DNA of 47,966 bases from Herpomyces periplanetae (Eukaryota > Ascomycota > Laboulbeniomycetes > Herpomycetales > Herpomycetaceae), in the NCBI GenBank assembly GCA_009733715.1, contig WMKJ01000099.1, positions 1-47,966 of the forward strand, read 5' to 3'. Made by a program: the position numbers and the translations under genes. This document shows, in pieces, positions 28,306 to 40,400 of the stretch; positions within the stretch are counted from its first letter, which is position 1, and each line of letters opens with the position of its first letter. The notes beneath the pieces were generated by a model. That model saw only the letters and a list, made by a program, of their open reading frames with translations, did no database searches and was not told the DNA's origin.

Positions 28306-30868
28306 CCGTTGTTTTAGCTTCATTACTACACTCCTGATTAACACAGTCGAATCCAATTCCCGTGCGTTTGTTACAGTTTCCTTCTCCGTACACTTCTGCG
28401 AACTTTCGGATTCCGCGTAAACTCTCCATATCTTCGTTTACGCTAGATCCTATTTCACGTAGACCTGCTTCAAAATGTTTCCATTGTAAGCGTCTCTGTT
28501 CACCTTGAGCATGTTTAAGCCCACCAAAGGTTTCGCGTACGGCAATCATTGCTGTTGCTACACATAAATTTTTCAAATCAGATCCAGAATAAAAATTAGT
28601 ACGCTTTGCTAATTCGACTACGCTCACATCATCGCCCAATTCTTCCCCCCTGAGATGAATTCGTAAAATTTCCTCACGACCTTTCTCATCTGGTAAGTCG
28701 ATCATTATTCGTCGCGGCAATCGTCGCAATACTGCTTCGTCCAAATCAAAGGGTCTATTAGTCGCTACCATAAGAAAGACTTTTCCTTCGCGGATCCCAT
28801 CCCATTCTTTAAGAAATTGATTGATTATGTCTCGATCAACTCGTCCATTCCATCCGCTACCTCGACTCGACAGTATTCCATCTGCCTCATCGAGAAAAAC
28901 GATACACGGCGATAGCTTTCTTGCAAGGGAAAAGATCGCCCTCACATTCTTCTCACCCTCGCCCACGTACATATCATTGATCTCACTACCGCTAACCTCC
29001 AATACCCGCAGACCACTTTCTTTGACCAACGCTTTAGCCAGCAGTGTTTTCCCTACACCAGGTGGTCCGTACAGTAGCAATCCACTAATGTGTTCACGAC
29101 CTAGTACACCAAATTTAAATTGTGACCCCCTGCGCAATGCTAACCATGTTAACGCCTTCACAGCGTCGATGGTCTCTTTGCGTACGTGAATAGTGTCAAA
29201 CGTTGTTTTAATGCTTTTTCCGTTTATCACGCCTGAAAGAAGTCGCTTTTCATGTCGATTAACTTTACCTACTATTCGTTCAATCATTTCACGACTTTCT
29301 TCGGCCGATCCGGTTGCTGATAATTGACCTTTGCCTTCTTCAACGTATATTTGCAAACACTGAGTCGCAACGATAAAAGAACCGTCCACCTTTCGATCGA
29401 GCTTAATACGTTCGCTGTACGTTCCCATGACGTTTAACACAATTCTCTGGACTTGATCAAGGCTGAGGACCTCCCGTTCCAAGCTATTGCGAACGATTGG
29501 TTCACTTTGTATGCAGTGCATCCAATTATCTGTATCATCGCATGATATACCCATTGTACGCTTGTTTAGGTATACCCGAAACTCCTGTTGAATATGCCGT
29601 ATGTTAATTTCTAAGATGCGTTTCGCAGCTGGTCCTAATTCATCATTACTTTCATCGATTGCATCCGGGACCTGCCCGCTGGTTGCTTTAATTATTGAAG
29701 TGCCTAATTCATTTGTATCCAAAATACATCGCTCACTACCGCTTGGATAACATGTTCCACAGATAGCAATACGCTTGCCTAAACTACGCTCGTAAGTCAC
29801 TCTATCGTTGAGCATTTCTAATAATTTTTCCCCCATTTGCGAACCAGCAAAGCGGTGGATATCGCGTATTAGGATAATACGACCGCCCGTTTTCCACGTT
29901 AGAGATTGACACGGGGGGTTGTCGGGAGTGAAGGTTAAGTTAACCTGAGAAAATCTCCATTGGGTAGTAATATTATTAGAAGATCTTTGATTGGGATGTC
30001 CGGATGGAGCGTTTTGGGGGGGTAAGCCTTTTAAACGTTTCCATACGGCAGCATTTAGTAAACTATTCCAGAATTTTACTAGTAAGGCTTCACTTTGACC
30101 GGTTTGTTTGTTAATATCTTTTGCAACTCTTGACGATGTCCAGTTACCCTTTGTACCATCGCCCAACTTTAATTGCCGAGCAAGCTCACTCAAAGCATCA
30201 TTTGACAGAGAAACAACAGTGACACCACGCCCTTCACCATGTTTACCATGTTTTGACGTATCTTTGCGATTGGTGCTGTTAGAAGTTGGATTGATACTTG
30301 TAACATTATCATCATCCATATCATCAGAATCTGATATTTCCACGTCTTTTTCACCGTAAGCATCAAAGCTTAAGCTACCCGTACGGTTTTTTCCCTTCAT
30401 AATTTGAATTAAGGAATCATTTCCCTCGGCTAATTCAACAAGATCCAAAGCATCGACTAGGATTAAATCGGCCCCAAGAATATTGCATACTTCTTGAAAT
30501 GTTTCCTCGACCTTTCCAATCATATTCTGAGAACCTTCAACAATTAAAGTACGACATTTGGTTAGGCGAGGAAAGGTTAACAAACCTTTCATACGCAAAA
30601 GAACCTCTAGACCGATTGCCCAGCCAACACCGGCACTTATAAAAGGTACGTTAACCATTCCCGTGCGAGGAGAGCTAACAGTACCCCATTTAACATGTTG
30701 AAGGGAAGAGATATAACTATGATTGTCATACTTTCGCTCGGCCAAAATGACATTTCTTCGTAAAAACCAATCTGGTAAACCACCACCCAACAGCCCAACC
30801 CGTCTACGCGCTCGGCGCACAGCTGACCCGTAAACCCATCGACTTAACAATTTTGAGTAGCTTCCCAT
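28235..30868 (-). CDS. Msp1/ATAD1-like AAA ATPase with a long N-terminal region, probably mitochondrial
   Basis: An 877-aa uninterrupted ORF. The C-terminal AAA module has Walker A GPPGVGKT at residues 601-608, Walker B IVFLDEADGI, sensor 1 ATNRPFDLDEAVLRR and arginine-finger region RLPRRI, then the SGSDLKNLC sensor-2 helix. This is the meiotic-clade/Msp1 type of AAA domain. The first 550 residues include a basic, Arg-rich start (WVYGSAVRRARRRVG) that could target mitochondria. They also include a segment IILIRDIHRFAGSQMGEKLL that looks like a degenerate Walker B, so a relic first AAA domain is possible. Filamentous fungi have such large single-copy AAA proteins related to Msp1, which extracts mistargeted membrane proteins; I infer a similar role. 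After the conserved SVNEDMESLRGIRKFAEVYG the protein has about 45 extra residues, encoded antisense to the last translin exon. Confidence 0.88.
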   Translation of the reverse strand: MGSYSKLLSRWVYGSAVRRARRRVGLLGGGLPDWFLRRNVILAERKYDNHSYISSLQHVKWGTVSSPRTGMVNVPFISAGVGWAIGLEVLLRMKGLLTFPRLTKCRTLIVEGSQNMIGKVEETFQEVCNILGADLILVDALDLVELAEGNDSLIQIMKGKNRTGSLSFDAYGEKDVEISDSDDMDDDNVTSINPTSNSTNRKDTSKHGKHGEGRGVTVVSLSNDALSELARQLKLGDGTKGNWTSSRVAKDINKQTGQSEALLVKFWNSLLNAAVWKRLKGLPPQNAPSGHPNQRSSNNITTQWRFSQVNLTFTPDNPPCQSLTWKTGGRIILIRDIHRFAGSQMGEKLLEMLNDRVTYERSLGKRIAICGTCYPSGSERCILDTNELGTSIIKATSGQVPDAIDESNDELGPAAKRILEINIRHIQQEFRVYLNKRTMGISCDDTDNWMHCIQSEPIVRNSLEREVLSLDQVQRIVLNVMGTYSERIKLDRKVDGSFIVATQCLQIYVEEGKGQLSATGSAEESREMIERIVGKVNRHEKRLLSGVINGKSIKTTFDTIHVRKETIDAVKALTWLALRRGSQFKFGVLGREHISGLLLYGPPGVGKTLLAKALVKESGLRVLEVSGSEINDMYVGEGEKNVRAIFSLARKLSPCIVFLDEADGILSSRGSGWNGRVDRDIINQFLKEWDGIREGKVFLMVATNRPFDLDEAVLRRLPRRIMIDLPDEKGREEILRIHLRGEELGDDVSVVELAKRTNFYSGSDLKNLCVATAMIAVRETFGGLKHAQGEQRRLQWKHFEAGLREIGSSVNEDMESLRGIRKFAEVYGEGNCNKRTGIGFDCVNQECSNEAKTTVTLDVQPKETTDYAEIDHKSHLQ

Positions 30869-31299
30869 GCCAATTTGTGCCTGATAAACTTACCAGATCA
30901 CAAATTTACCCGAAGCGCGTCTAAATTCACGAATAAACGTGCAAAGGGAATTTTTCCCCGGAGAAAGATAGTTTTAAGTTGTTTACGATCAACGAAATTT
31001 TCTAAAAACGGGCGCGCTGGGTGAGTGCTTACATAATCAGTGGAAGGAAAAAGGGAAAAAAGTCGTGATAAAAGTATATTTTGGAGAGGGAGGGGAGTTA
31101 AAGGGATCGAATGAGCGAGCAAACTACATAGACGTGTACTTGGATATTTTACTGAAGAGAAGTAGTCATGAGAAGAAAAAGGATACTTCATTTTACAGGC
31201 ACGCTCAAAAGTACATAAAATTCCATCCAACCAAGCCGAATGCTGCCACAGGCTGGGCACCGGGGGGAAGAAGAGAAATGGAATTTAGAGTGAGTGATA
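30869..31299 (-). promoter_or_regulatory. Spacer between SEC61 and the AAA ATPase gene
   Basis: The SEC61 3' end and the AAA gene promoter, both on the minus strand. A donor-like GTAAGT lies at about 30891, just upstream of the AAA start codon, so a 5' UTR intron is possible. The open frame at 30898-31260 has no recognisable product and I do not call it a gene. Confidence 0.5.
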
Positions 31300-32833
31300 T
31301 TAACCCATTACGAGGCCTTTGAAGTCGGCAAAGTCACCTTCTTTAGCGGCGATTTCAAAGTAACCGTAAATCATCGTAACAGCAAGCAAAATACTAGTTC
31401 CACTTCCAAGAGCACCTAACATATCACTGGTCACGGATAATAAACCGATGACAGCACCTCCGAATGCAGCAGCGGTTGGAATTACGCGTTTCAATTCTTT
31501 ATACATACTTTGATCACGGTGACCAGCCATAACGAAACCCTGTTCTTTCAGCTGACGAGCTACATCGCGTGGGGAGCTTCCGGATACTTCTATCCAGGTT
31601 TTTGAGAACGCTGCGCATGCTATAATCATATAAGTAAGGTAAACCAGGGTATGAATGGGATCCAATAATGCCTCAGATATGGATAATGGTGGAGACATAT
31701 AATAAGCAATTCCAGATGTAGCGTGTAACTGGGATGAACCGTCAGTCATTGGCTCCCAAACACCAAGTAAACGAACTAAAAAGTTTCCACTAAAACGGGA
31801 AAAAAGGACTTGAGATATAATGAAGACGTTCGAAGTTAGAGCAGATTGAAGCATGATTGGCATGTTGGAGGTATAAAATAGTCGAACGGGAAATGAAGCA
31901 TGACGGCCTCGCTGTCGGGCAGATTTAACCAAAATTTCAAGGCGAAAACCTTGAAGATAGATGACGGCAGCGAAAACAACGATAGTCGCAAGCAAGTTCA
32001 TGACATTGGGAAGGCTGTGACGGAAGAAAGCTTCCTTTAGAGCCATACGTTTATCAGGCCAAGTAATTAACAAATGAACTAAGGAGAGAATAGCACCCTC
32101 GAATTCAGGGCCACGACCGGTGTTTATGGTAGTTGGAGAAAAAGCTTTCCAAACAATTGATTCACACACGTTTGTTGCGATAAATAGGGAGATTCCACTT
32201 CCGAATCCATAACCTTTTTGTAAAAGTTCATCCAACAAGATGACAATAAACCCCGCGATAACAAGTTGAACGACCAAGAGAACGCATACACCCAAGCCCA
32301 ATTCTGAGGGGGGACCGTATAGACCACTGAAAACGTAAACAACGGCTTGCCCAAATGATATGATCATGGCCAGAAGCTTTTGGGCAGTTTGGTACAATTC
32401 ACGATCCGTTTTTAGATGCATATCAATATCCAACATATGGGTTCCAGCTAAAAGTTGAAAGACCATACCGGAGGAGATGATGGGGGTGATACCCAATTCC
32501 ATAAGTGTACCACGATTACTGGCGAGCATCATACGAAGCCAGTACATAGGATCAGAGGAATCCGATGACACAATTCCGTAGAGGGGAATTTGACTCATGA
32601 TTAGGAAGATTAACAATGTTACCTAGAATGAAATGGTTGAATAGGTTAGTAGCGTGGGCGATTAACGAATGAGAAACAAAAGGCAGAGGGTAGTGAATAA
32701 GAGGGAAAGCAGTGTAACTTACACCAGTCCAAGTAAGCCGTTGCTGGAAGTTCATTTTAGTTTCGGGTGATAGAACTTCGGGGAGAAAGGGTGTGAAGGG
32801 TTTGATGAGATCGAGAAAACGTAACCCACTCAT
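31300..32833 (-). CDS. SEC61: Protein transport protein Sec61 alpha subunit (two exons)
   Basis: The exons are 32833-32723 and 32622-31300, joined across a 100-nt intron (GTAAGT to TCTAG, phase 0) within [21 protein letters not shown], giving 477 aa. The start [20 protein letters not shown] matches the family, as do the plug and TM2 region ([16 protein letters not shown]), [39 protein letters not shown] and the conserved [22 protein letters not shown] loop. Ten hydrophobic membrane segments are apparent. It is the channel of the ER translocon for co- and post-translational import. It is divergent from ADE13 over about 830 bp. Confidence 0.97.
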
Positions 32834-33660
32834 ATTGACGATGTTTTTAACGATTTGGTACGGGGACGCGCTTATACACTATTTTAACGCGGGGCGGACG
32901 CGAACGAATCAAGGCGAAAGGTTGATAGTAAAGTATTTAGTCGTATAACGGGTTTATTAAGGTGATGAAAAGTTCAATCAGAGTGGAGGATGGGTGTGAA
33001 GGGAAAGGGGAAATATTATAACAGTTCAAATAGCGGATAAACAAATTAACAAGAGATTTTGAGCAAGAAAATGTTAACGTGTAGCTCGTAATCTCAAACG
33101 GATTGAATAGTACGCAGGAGCATGAGCGTGCGCGTAAAATTATGAATATATATATATATATATATATATAAATAAGTCGATGGGTCTGGCACAAAACCAC
33201 ACGCAGAGGCTGTATCAATCCCCGACTACTCTATTAACGAAGATACACTACACAACCATCCCCCATATGCGAATTAGTTCGGGTAGAAAGAACAGAACGA
33301 AAGAGAATAGGAGAACAAAAGAGCAATTTAAACGAATAATAACGGTTGAGATATCGAGAAAGTGGACAAAAGTGTAATCCGGAAACGATTTCACGATGAA
33401 AAAAAAAATTTCGTGTAGCGGATGGAACAATACTTTCTCCGGACCGAGGGTGGGGTCTGAAGCCAATCACGTGGCAAGGCGGCAGGGAGTTGGGCACGTG
33501 TGGTCATGTGATGGCACAGGTTGGAAGCAAAGCGGGCAAGGGATGGAAGGGATTTGGGAATGATTTGGTTGAAGGGATGAAGGTTTCGAGGGATGCAAGG
33601 AAGAAATAATTATTAGTTGGACGAGGTGTTGTTTTGTTAGGTAAATTAGGTTAATGATTT
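32834..33660. promoter_or_regulatory. Divergent SEC61-ADE13 promoter region with clustered E-boxes
   Basis: The region contains a (TA)n tract at 33146-33172, an A-run at 33398-33406 and, at 33469-33515, CACGTGG, then CACGTGTGGTCATGTGATGG. This is a cluster of CACGTG/CATGTG E-box-like sites nearer ADE13. In yeasts purine genes answer to Bas1/Pho2, but the E-box suggests a bHLH factor; that is inference. Small ORFs here are not credible. Confidence 0.5.
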
Positions 33661-35254
33661 ATGGAATTGGGGAAAATGGACGTTTATCAAACCCCGTTTA
33701 ACGCTCGTTATGCGAGCGATGAAATGATAGGATTATTCTCGGCGCGAACAAGATATTCTACGTGGAGAAAATTATGGTTATGGCTAGCAGAAGCTCAGGC
33801 AGAATTGGGCTTATCAATACCGGAATTAGGTCTGGCACAGATGAAGGCTCATGTAAACATACAAGATGAAGAATTTGCAGTTGCAGCAGCCGAGGAGAAA
33901 AAGTGTCGACATGATGTTATGGCGCATATCCACGCGTTTGCAAAAGTTGCACCAGCTGCAGCAGGTATAATTCATTGGGGAGCGACATCATGCTATTGTA
34001 CGGATAATGCGGATTTAATTATCTTACGCGATGGCTTCAATATACTTTTGCCCAAATTGGCTCGTGTAATTTTTCAATTAGCCAAGTTTGCTAGGCAATA
34101 TAAATCACTAGCTTGTTTAGCTTATACGCATGGTCAACCAGCTCAGTTAACCACAATGGGGAAAAGAGCATGTCTATGGATTCAAGATTTACTTATGGAT
34201 TTGCGAACGTTTGAACGAGCTCAGAGTGATATCAAATTTCGGGGCGTCAAGGGTACCACGGGTACTCAGGCTTCCTTTTTACAAATTTTTGGCAAACAAC
34301 ATGATAAAGTGAAGCAATTAGACGCCTTAGTTACTCAAAAAGCGGGGTTTAAAAATTCCTATACAGTTACGTCACAGACGTATAGCCGTAAAGTTGACGC
34401 TGATATACTTAATGCGCTTGCATCATTTGGGGCAACGTGTGAGCGATTTGGGGGAGATATTCGACATTTAGCCATGTTTAAAGAACTTGAGGAGCCGTTT
34501 GAAAGTGATCAAGTTGGCAGTAGTGCAATGGTTAGTTAATTCAAGATTATTTGTCTTTGGTACGATGGATTGCTCAGTTTAGACGGGGTAAAGGGTGAGG
34601 ATATTACGAGTATTACTGACGAGAAGGGGGTGAAAATGAATTTAGGCGTATAAACGTAATCCTATGCGAAGTGAACGATTGTGTTCACTGGGACGATATT
34701 TGAAGAATTTGGCGATTAATGCTATGGATACGTACGGGGCTCAGTGGCTTGAAAGATCTTTGGACGATTCTGCTATTCGCCGAATAACGCTACCTCAGGC
34801 ATATTTATGTGCAGATTCATGCTTACGATTATTGATAAATGTAACGAATGGATTGGTGGTATATCCTCGTGTGATTGAGAAACGATTACAGCTTGAATTG
34901 CCGTTTATGGCGACGGAAAACATAATTATGGCATGTGTTAATCGAGGATTGTCACGACAAGAGGCTCATGAAGCGGTACGACAGATTAGCCTGGAAACGG
35001 CGGAGGAGATTAAATTGAAGGGATCAAAAAATACGCTTATTGATAGGGTTAAGGTGAAGTCATTTTTTAAGCCAATTTTGCCCGATTTGCAAGATGTACT
35101 GGATACTTCTACGTTTATTGGTAGAGCACCCCAACAAGTGGAAGATTTTCTGGGGAAAATGGATGGCAGTTCAACGGGAGAAGTATCAGAGGCACTGGCA
35201 GCGTATAGGAAGTATACTGATGATACACGATTAGACGTTGATTTGAATGTGTAG
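33661..35254 (+). CDS. ADE13: Adenylosuccinate lyase (two exons)
   Basis: The exons are 33661-34530 and 34646-35254, joined across a 115-nt intron (GTTAGT to TTTAG, phase 0), giving 492 aa. The intron falls inside the fumarase/aspartase signature: [25 protein letters not shown]. Other landmarks are [35 protein letters not shown], the catalytic-base region [17 protein letters not shown] and [16 protein letters not shown]. The tetrameric enzyme cleaves SAICAR and adenylosuccinate in purine synthesis in the cytosol. The start could instead be the second ATG at 33676 (MDVYQTPF), which matches yeast better; an out-of-frame ATG at 33654 overlaps the first. Confidence 0.96.
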
Positions 35255-35635
35255 AGGTTTAGTTGACACTACAGTGGGTAGTTTAGTTGGTGGAGGGAAG
35301 GGGGGGGGGAATGGAGACGACAAGATCAATTCATGGATTGCTAGTAATACATAATTGTGTGCACGACCATTCTGGTAAAGGAATGGACGGTAATAATTAA
35401 CAAAACATCAATTAAAAAGGATAAAGAGTATGCGCGGTGTAAAATATATTGTACAAATTGTATACGAGGTGGATGAGAGCAAGCGTGCATACTTCAGAAC
35501 CTGAAAAAGCATAATAAGATAAGATTATGGTACACGAGATGTGAGGGTAGAAGGAGGAGCGAAAGAATGGAAATTAACGAAGAAAAGTTGACGAACATTC
35601 AGGATAGATAAAAAAACCGACTGGCCGGGTAAGGG
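35255..35635. other. Convergent 3' region of ADE13 and the P450 gene
   Basis: Short shared 3' region with a run of G at about 35300-35309. No ORF or clear terminator is visible. Confidence 0.55.
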
Positions 35636-37309
35636 TTAAGAAGGGGGAGAAAGATCATTGTCGAGTTGCCTTAGTCGCAAGTGCATACCACCGGCGGGTT
35701 TTGTGGTTACGACGCCGGTTGGAACAGTATTGCCTGTTTGTAGGGAAAAAGACCAATCAAACTTTAGGACGAAGGAGGAGAGCAAACAACGAAGTTCAGC
35801 TTTTGAAAAGCCTTGGCCAATACAACTTCGGGGGCCGTGTAGGAAGGTTAGGATAGCATAATTACTCGTAGCTCCACCGGTGTTGTTTGGTCGGGGATCT
35901 TTTTCATCGGAAAAATCGATCCAACGTTCAGGACGGAATTCTTCAACATCGGGACCCCACAGATCCGCACTACGATTGATGGCCCATGGACAAAGAAGAA
36001 CCTCAGTGCCCTTGGGGATGAATTGATCGCAAATATGAGTGTCGCGAACGGCAGTGCGGATGGTAAGGGGAACGGTGGGATAAAGGCGTAAAGTTTCCTG
36101 AATAATACCGTTCAAGTAGGGAAGAGATTCTAAAACGGTGGCGATGTCAGAAGTACCTTGACGAAGTTTTTCCTTGTGGGAGAGAATTTCTTGACGAACA
36201 ATATCCTTATATTCTGGATGTACGGCGAGAAGGTAAACGGCCCAGGTGAAGGCGGACGAAGTGGTTTCATGGCCGGCGGCTAGAAAGGTTAATAATTGAT
36301 CGACTAATTGATTATCGTTGAAGTTGCCGGAAGCGATTAAAGTGGAGAGGATATCGTGAGAGTCAGATTTACCGGCCTTAATATCAGCACGTTTTTGAGT
36401 GACCAGTTGGAGGCAAACTTTGCGAATATTGGCGGTGGTGGCTTTGAAGATTTGGCGAGCGGTTTTCCAGGGTAAAGCGTTAACGACGGAGAAGGGGAAG
36501 AAGATGTTTAGGAAGAAGTAGATTAGGAATTCCATTTTGGGGTTTAATAGAGCTTCGTAGTTGAGGATTAATGGATGGTGACCATCGGTAAGACAATTAA
36601 ACTCACAACCAAGGCCAGCTATACCGATGATATCGATGGTGACTTTATTTGACCAATGGTTTATTTCGACGATTTCTGGGTCTTGACCTTTCATGGTTTT
36701 GGCGATTTCCGAACACATTATTAAAGCTTTTGACCACATCATGGGGTATAGCTCTTTGATGTTACGAAAGGAGAACATGGGCATGAGTTGTTTGCGTTGG
36801 AATTTGTGAACGTCACCTTCAGCGAGGATGAGGCCGACACCGAGAACTCTAGAAAGGAAGCTTCGGATATTTTCAGGTTTAGCAAAGTCGTAGGTATGAG
36901 TGACGAGGACGGAACCGAGGGATTTGGCGTCAGTTACCATGACATGATCGGCCAGAAAGTAGTGAGGGAAGTAAAGGAGACCATCGTTGGGGACTTCTCT
37001 AAGGTAGCGAAGGAACGTACTTCCGGGAGGCCTACGTAGAACAGCGGCACAGAATTGAAAGATAGCGGGACCACCACCCGAGGGACGGGGAAGTTTACGC
37101 ATGGGGTCTAGGAAGTAGTGGTAGATGAAGACACGGTAAAAAGCGAGGAGAGAGAGGTTTACAAGAAGAGCACATGCTAACCAGACGAGTAAACTTGGAC
37201 TGCTATACTGTTGTAGAAAGGTAGGCTTAGTTAGATATTTAGTTGCGACGAAAGCCTCTGCGACGGAGAAGAGCGCGAGGCGCCTGAGGGCAGGGACAGC
37301 TGAAGGCAT
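35636..37309 (-). CDS. Cytochrome P450 monooxygenase
   Basis: An intronless ORF of 557 aa. An N-terminal membrane anchor (SPSLLVWLACALLVNLSLLA) is followed by the Pro-rich hinge KLPRPSGGGP. The I-helix oxygen-activation motif is AGHETTSSAF, the K-helix ETLR is present, PERW follows, and the heme loop FLHGPRSCIG has its cysteine ligand at residue 496. It is therefore an ER-bound class II P450 that needs an NADPH reductase. The substrate is not predictable: it is not recognisably CYP51 or CYP61, and resembles the broad fungal families with FLHGPRSCIGQGFSKAEL. No secondary-metabolism genes lie beside it. Its upstream region starts with a GA/CT-repeat tract. Confidence 0.93.
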   Translation of the reverse strand: MPSAVPALRRLALFSVAEAFVATKYLTKPTFLQQYSSPSLLVWLACALLVNLSLLAFYRVFIYHYFLDPMRKLPRPSGGGPAIFQFCAAVLRRPPGSTFLRYLREVPNDGLLYFPHYFLADHVMVTDAKSLGSVLVTHTYDFAKPENIRSFLSRVLGVGLILAEGDVHKFQRKQLMPMFSFRNIKELYPMMWSKALIMCSEIAKTMKGQDPEIVEINHWSNKVTIDIIGIAGLGCEFNCLTDGHHPLILNYEALLNPKMEFLIYFFLNIFFPFSVVNALPWKTARQIFKATTANIRKVCLQLVTQKRADIKAGKSDSHDILSTLIASGNFNDNQLVDQLLTFLAAGHETTSSAFTWAVYLLAVHPEYKDIVRQEILSHKEKLRQGTSDIATVLESLPYLNGIIQETLRLYPTVPLTIRTAVRDTHICDQFIPKGTEVLLCPWAINRSADLWGPDVEEFRPERWIDFSDEKDPRPNNTGGATSNYAILTFLHGPRSCIGQGFSKAELRCLLSSFVLKFDWSFSLQTGNTVPTGVVTTKPAGGMHLRLRQLDNDLSPPS

Positions 37310-37450
37310 GAAGGATATTTGGAGAGACAGAGAGAGAGAGACAGAGAGAGAGACAGAAAGAGAGACAGAAAGAGAGAGACAGAGAGAGAAATAGAAAGAA
37401 AGAAAAAGAAAGAGAAAGAAAAAGAAAGTTTAAGGAAAAGAAGAGAATTG
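37310..37450 (-). repeat. (GA)n / (AGACAGAG)n microsatellite at the P450 5' end
   Basis: A nearly pure purine tract on the + strand (CT repeats on the coding strand) starts about 12 nt upstream of the P450 ATG. It fits the pattern of pyrimidine-rich leaders before ORFs in this window and could form triplex DNA. Confidence 0.8.
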
Positions 37451-40400
37451 AGCCAGATGGAAAAGGTTGAAAAAGGAGAAGGGAGGTAAAGTATTGATAT
37501 GGTAGTGGTGGGTAAAGCTAGTTAGCCAGAAGCTGGAGGAAATGTAGCAAGCTTAGGGTGTAGAAGTATACGAGGTTTTAAGGAGAATTAATCAATTGAA
37601 CGGAAGAAGGGAAAAAAGAGAAAAGGCGGTGATAAGCTAGGTATAAATATTTGAGAGAAAATGACGATAAGTGTAGTTGAAGATGATAATGAACGAGGAC
37701 ACCTATGATAAAGGATAGCGCCATGAATTTATACACTGGCGAATAAGAACCTATATTCCCATGGGGATTAGCGGGCACGATGTAGCCATTAAGGTTAGCT
37801 TGCAAGTACATTCAAGCGAGAAGAAGAAGGAAAAGGAAATTTGTATTTGGGGTATTGCATGAAATTTTCAAAAGAAATGGGTACCCGAGGCAAACCAGTT
37901 GAGTGAAGAGTGTATAGGAGGGAAGATCACGAACGAGACTTTTGGAGGGACACACGAAAGCTGGACGATTAAGCGTCAATATTTTGGAATGACCTGGAAA
38001 GACTAACCGTGAAATTCTCCATGAAATGATATCCGAGCGGCAAAGGACAGAATGACGTCCAAGGGCGAAATAGCGGGGGCATTTGATGGATTAGAGGAGT
38101 TATCGTGAAGATGTCAGGCTAAGCATGAGATACTGGAGTTGAACGTGATGAATTAATGCTGATATTGCCAGCAGCCCTAGTTAGCGTAATGCACGAGACT
38201 TGCCGACGGGGTTCAAAACATTCATCCTGGCTTAAAACCAAATAAAGCGACCGTGTTGCTGCGCCCTCACATTTTGGCCATACAGCTAGACTCGACAAAT
38301 ACTCATCACCATACACCGGACTAGGCCTGGAATCGTGTATCCACGATTGTTGGCTAGTGGATTTTGCACTCTACACGAAGCAGGCCACCACCACGATGCT
38401 CGAGTTTCCACGATTTCTACTTTCAAACAGTAACCCCGCTACGCCCTTCTATTGACATTTGCTTTGCGGAAACAACACCGGCGATGGAGCTAGTTCCAGT
38501 GCTGCGAAAACAGGGTTGAACTAGTCTATACACTCACCTATACACCACCCCGGATACGGACCAGCTCATTTGGCACTATCACCACCAGCATTCCACCGCC
38601 CGCCCGTTCCCATGTGCGCTTAACCTTGCATTACTCCCTGAATTCGGCCGCTTCTACACGACTCTGCAAACCTACAATCCACTCCCACTCTCAGGCTGTT
38701 TCTGTGGCCCCGGCTCACGGCTCACGATCCACGACTCACGATCCACGACTCACGATCCACGATCCACGACCCACGATCCACGACCCACGATCCACGACTC
38801 ACAGCCCGTCGCGTATCCTCCCAGAATCCCTGCCAAATCCCCAGATATTCTGCGCATCATGCCTGTTCAACCCATAACCGTGCACACTAATCCTGATAAC
38901 TGCTAATCTAATCATCTGCATTATCATTTGACTTGGCCTTGTCTGCCTCATCCATCGTCGTCACCGCAGTCCAAATCAACACCCCGTTATCAACAACGTC
39001 ATCTTGGTGATGCACAACTAGTCCGCTACATCATTCCCTTCTCAGCTAAGGGCTAAGTTTGCTCAACTTGTTACCACTCCCATCTATTCGTCATCGAACC
39101 CGAGCTTTTTAGACTGTTTAATCCCAGGGAAAATAATTCACCTCTAAACCTAATTCATGCTTGTTCAAACCATTCAATCATCTCCCTTTCATTACTCGGT
39201 TCCCTCTTGATTATATCCTACCTATTCCTCTCTTTGATACTCTTCTCCCCGGAAATGTTAAATCTCCCCTACTCTGTACTGTCCAAATACTCGTTTATTA
39301 TATCCCCAGACCCTTGCTCTTCTCCATTTTCCCGTTTGGATCTTCTCGACACTTCCCTTCCTCTTTTCTCTCCCTCCGTGCAAGTATTGTTAACCTTAAC
39401 TTTGCATCCTTCTATCTCCACAATCCCCAAAATATTTCCAATCCTATTCCCCCCCTCCCGTCTACCTTAAATTCCTCAATCCATAAACCAACCCACCCAT
39501 ACCTTATCACAACATGTTTCATGCCTCGCCCGTCCTCTCAATTTCTCCTCTACTGGACCATCGTGACTTTTCTCTATCCCCTCCGCCCTGTCCTACATTG
39601 TACTGCAGCAAATTATACTTTTTTGCCTTCTTTTGCACGCTCAACCAGTTTAATCCCAATTTCTCAGCTTATCCTCCCCATCATTCCCCCTTTAACCAGC
39701 TTCAATACAAATATTTTCCTTACTCCTTAATATTCCCCCAAATCTCCAAATACCTCCTAACAACTATTTCTTCACCACCACCACCGACTATTCTATCTAC
39801 CCATCTCTCCATCTCCCTTTCCATCGCTGCTACTCTTCCAAACTATTCGCCCCTTAGATACCATCGTGTGACCCTAAAAGGTCTACCATCCACTTTTTCC
39901 TACATTACTACCCTTGAAAATCCCTAAATCTTCCCTTCATGCTCTCCCGCATACACACCAAATCCTATATCAAAAATTAAAATACACCGCACCACTCCTT
40001 ATTCATTCACCCATTCTATGCTTTTGTGTATATCTAACGTCAACTGAGTAAACGTGCGATAACCAAGCTACATGACAATTAACCTTACTTATTCCCAGCA
40101 TCATACCAATGGAACACCAATTTGCAAAACCTTTTGAATGCAATTAATATTCACAAATGGATTCATCCCTCCGTCCAAGCAATTATACACTCTTTCAACC
40201 TTATGTACTCCCCTCCCATTCGCATATCCACTCTCTCCGCTACCCGCTCCACCCGGTCCAGTATTGTATTCATATCAACTTCTCGCCCCATGGCTGCCAC
40301 CAAACAAGCAAAATCATCGTAAAATGTTTCACTTGCAAATAATTATCATCATTTCGCTGTATAATTAATTTCCTCTCCATGCTTGGTTTCAGCTGCCCAA

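Noticed and set aside
39161-39927. Overlapping + strand ORFs of up to 189 codons
   Set aside because: Pro/Ser/Leu/Phe translations of a CT-rich tract in several frames at once, typical of compositional bias.
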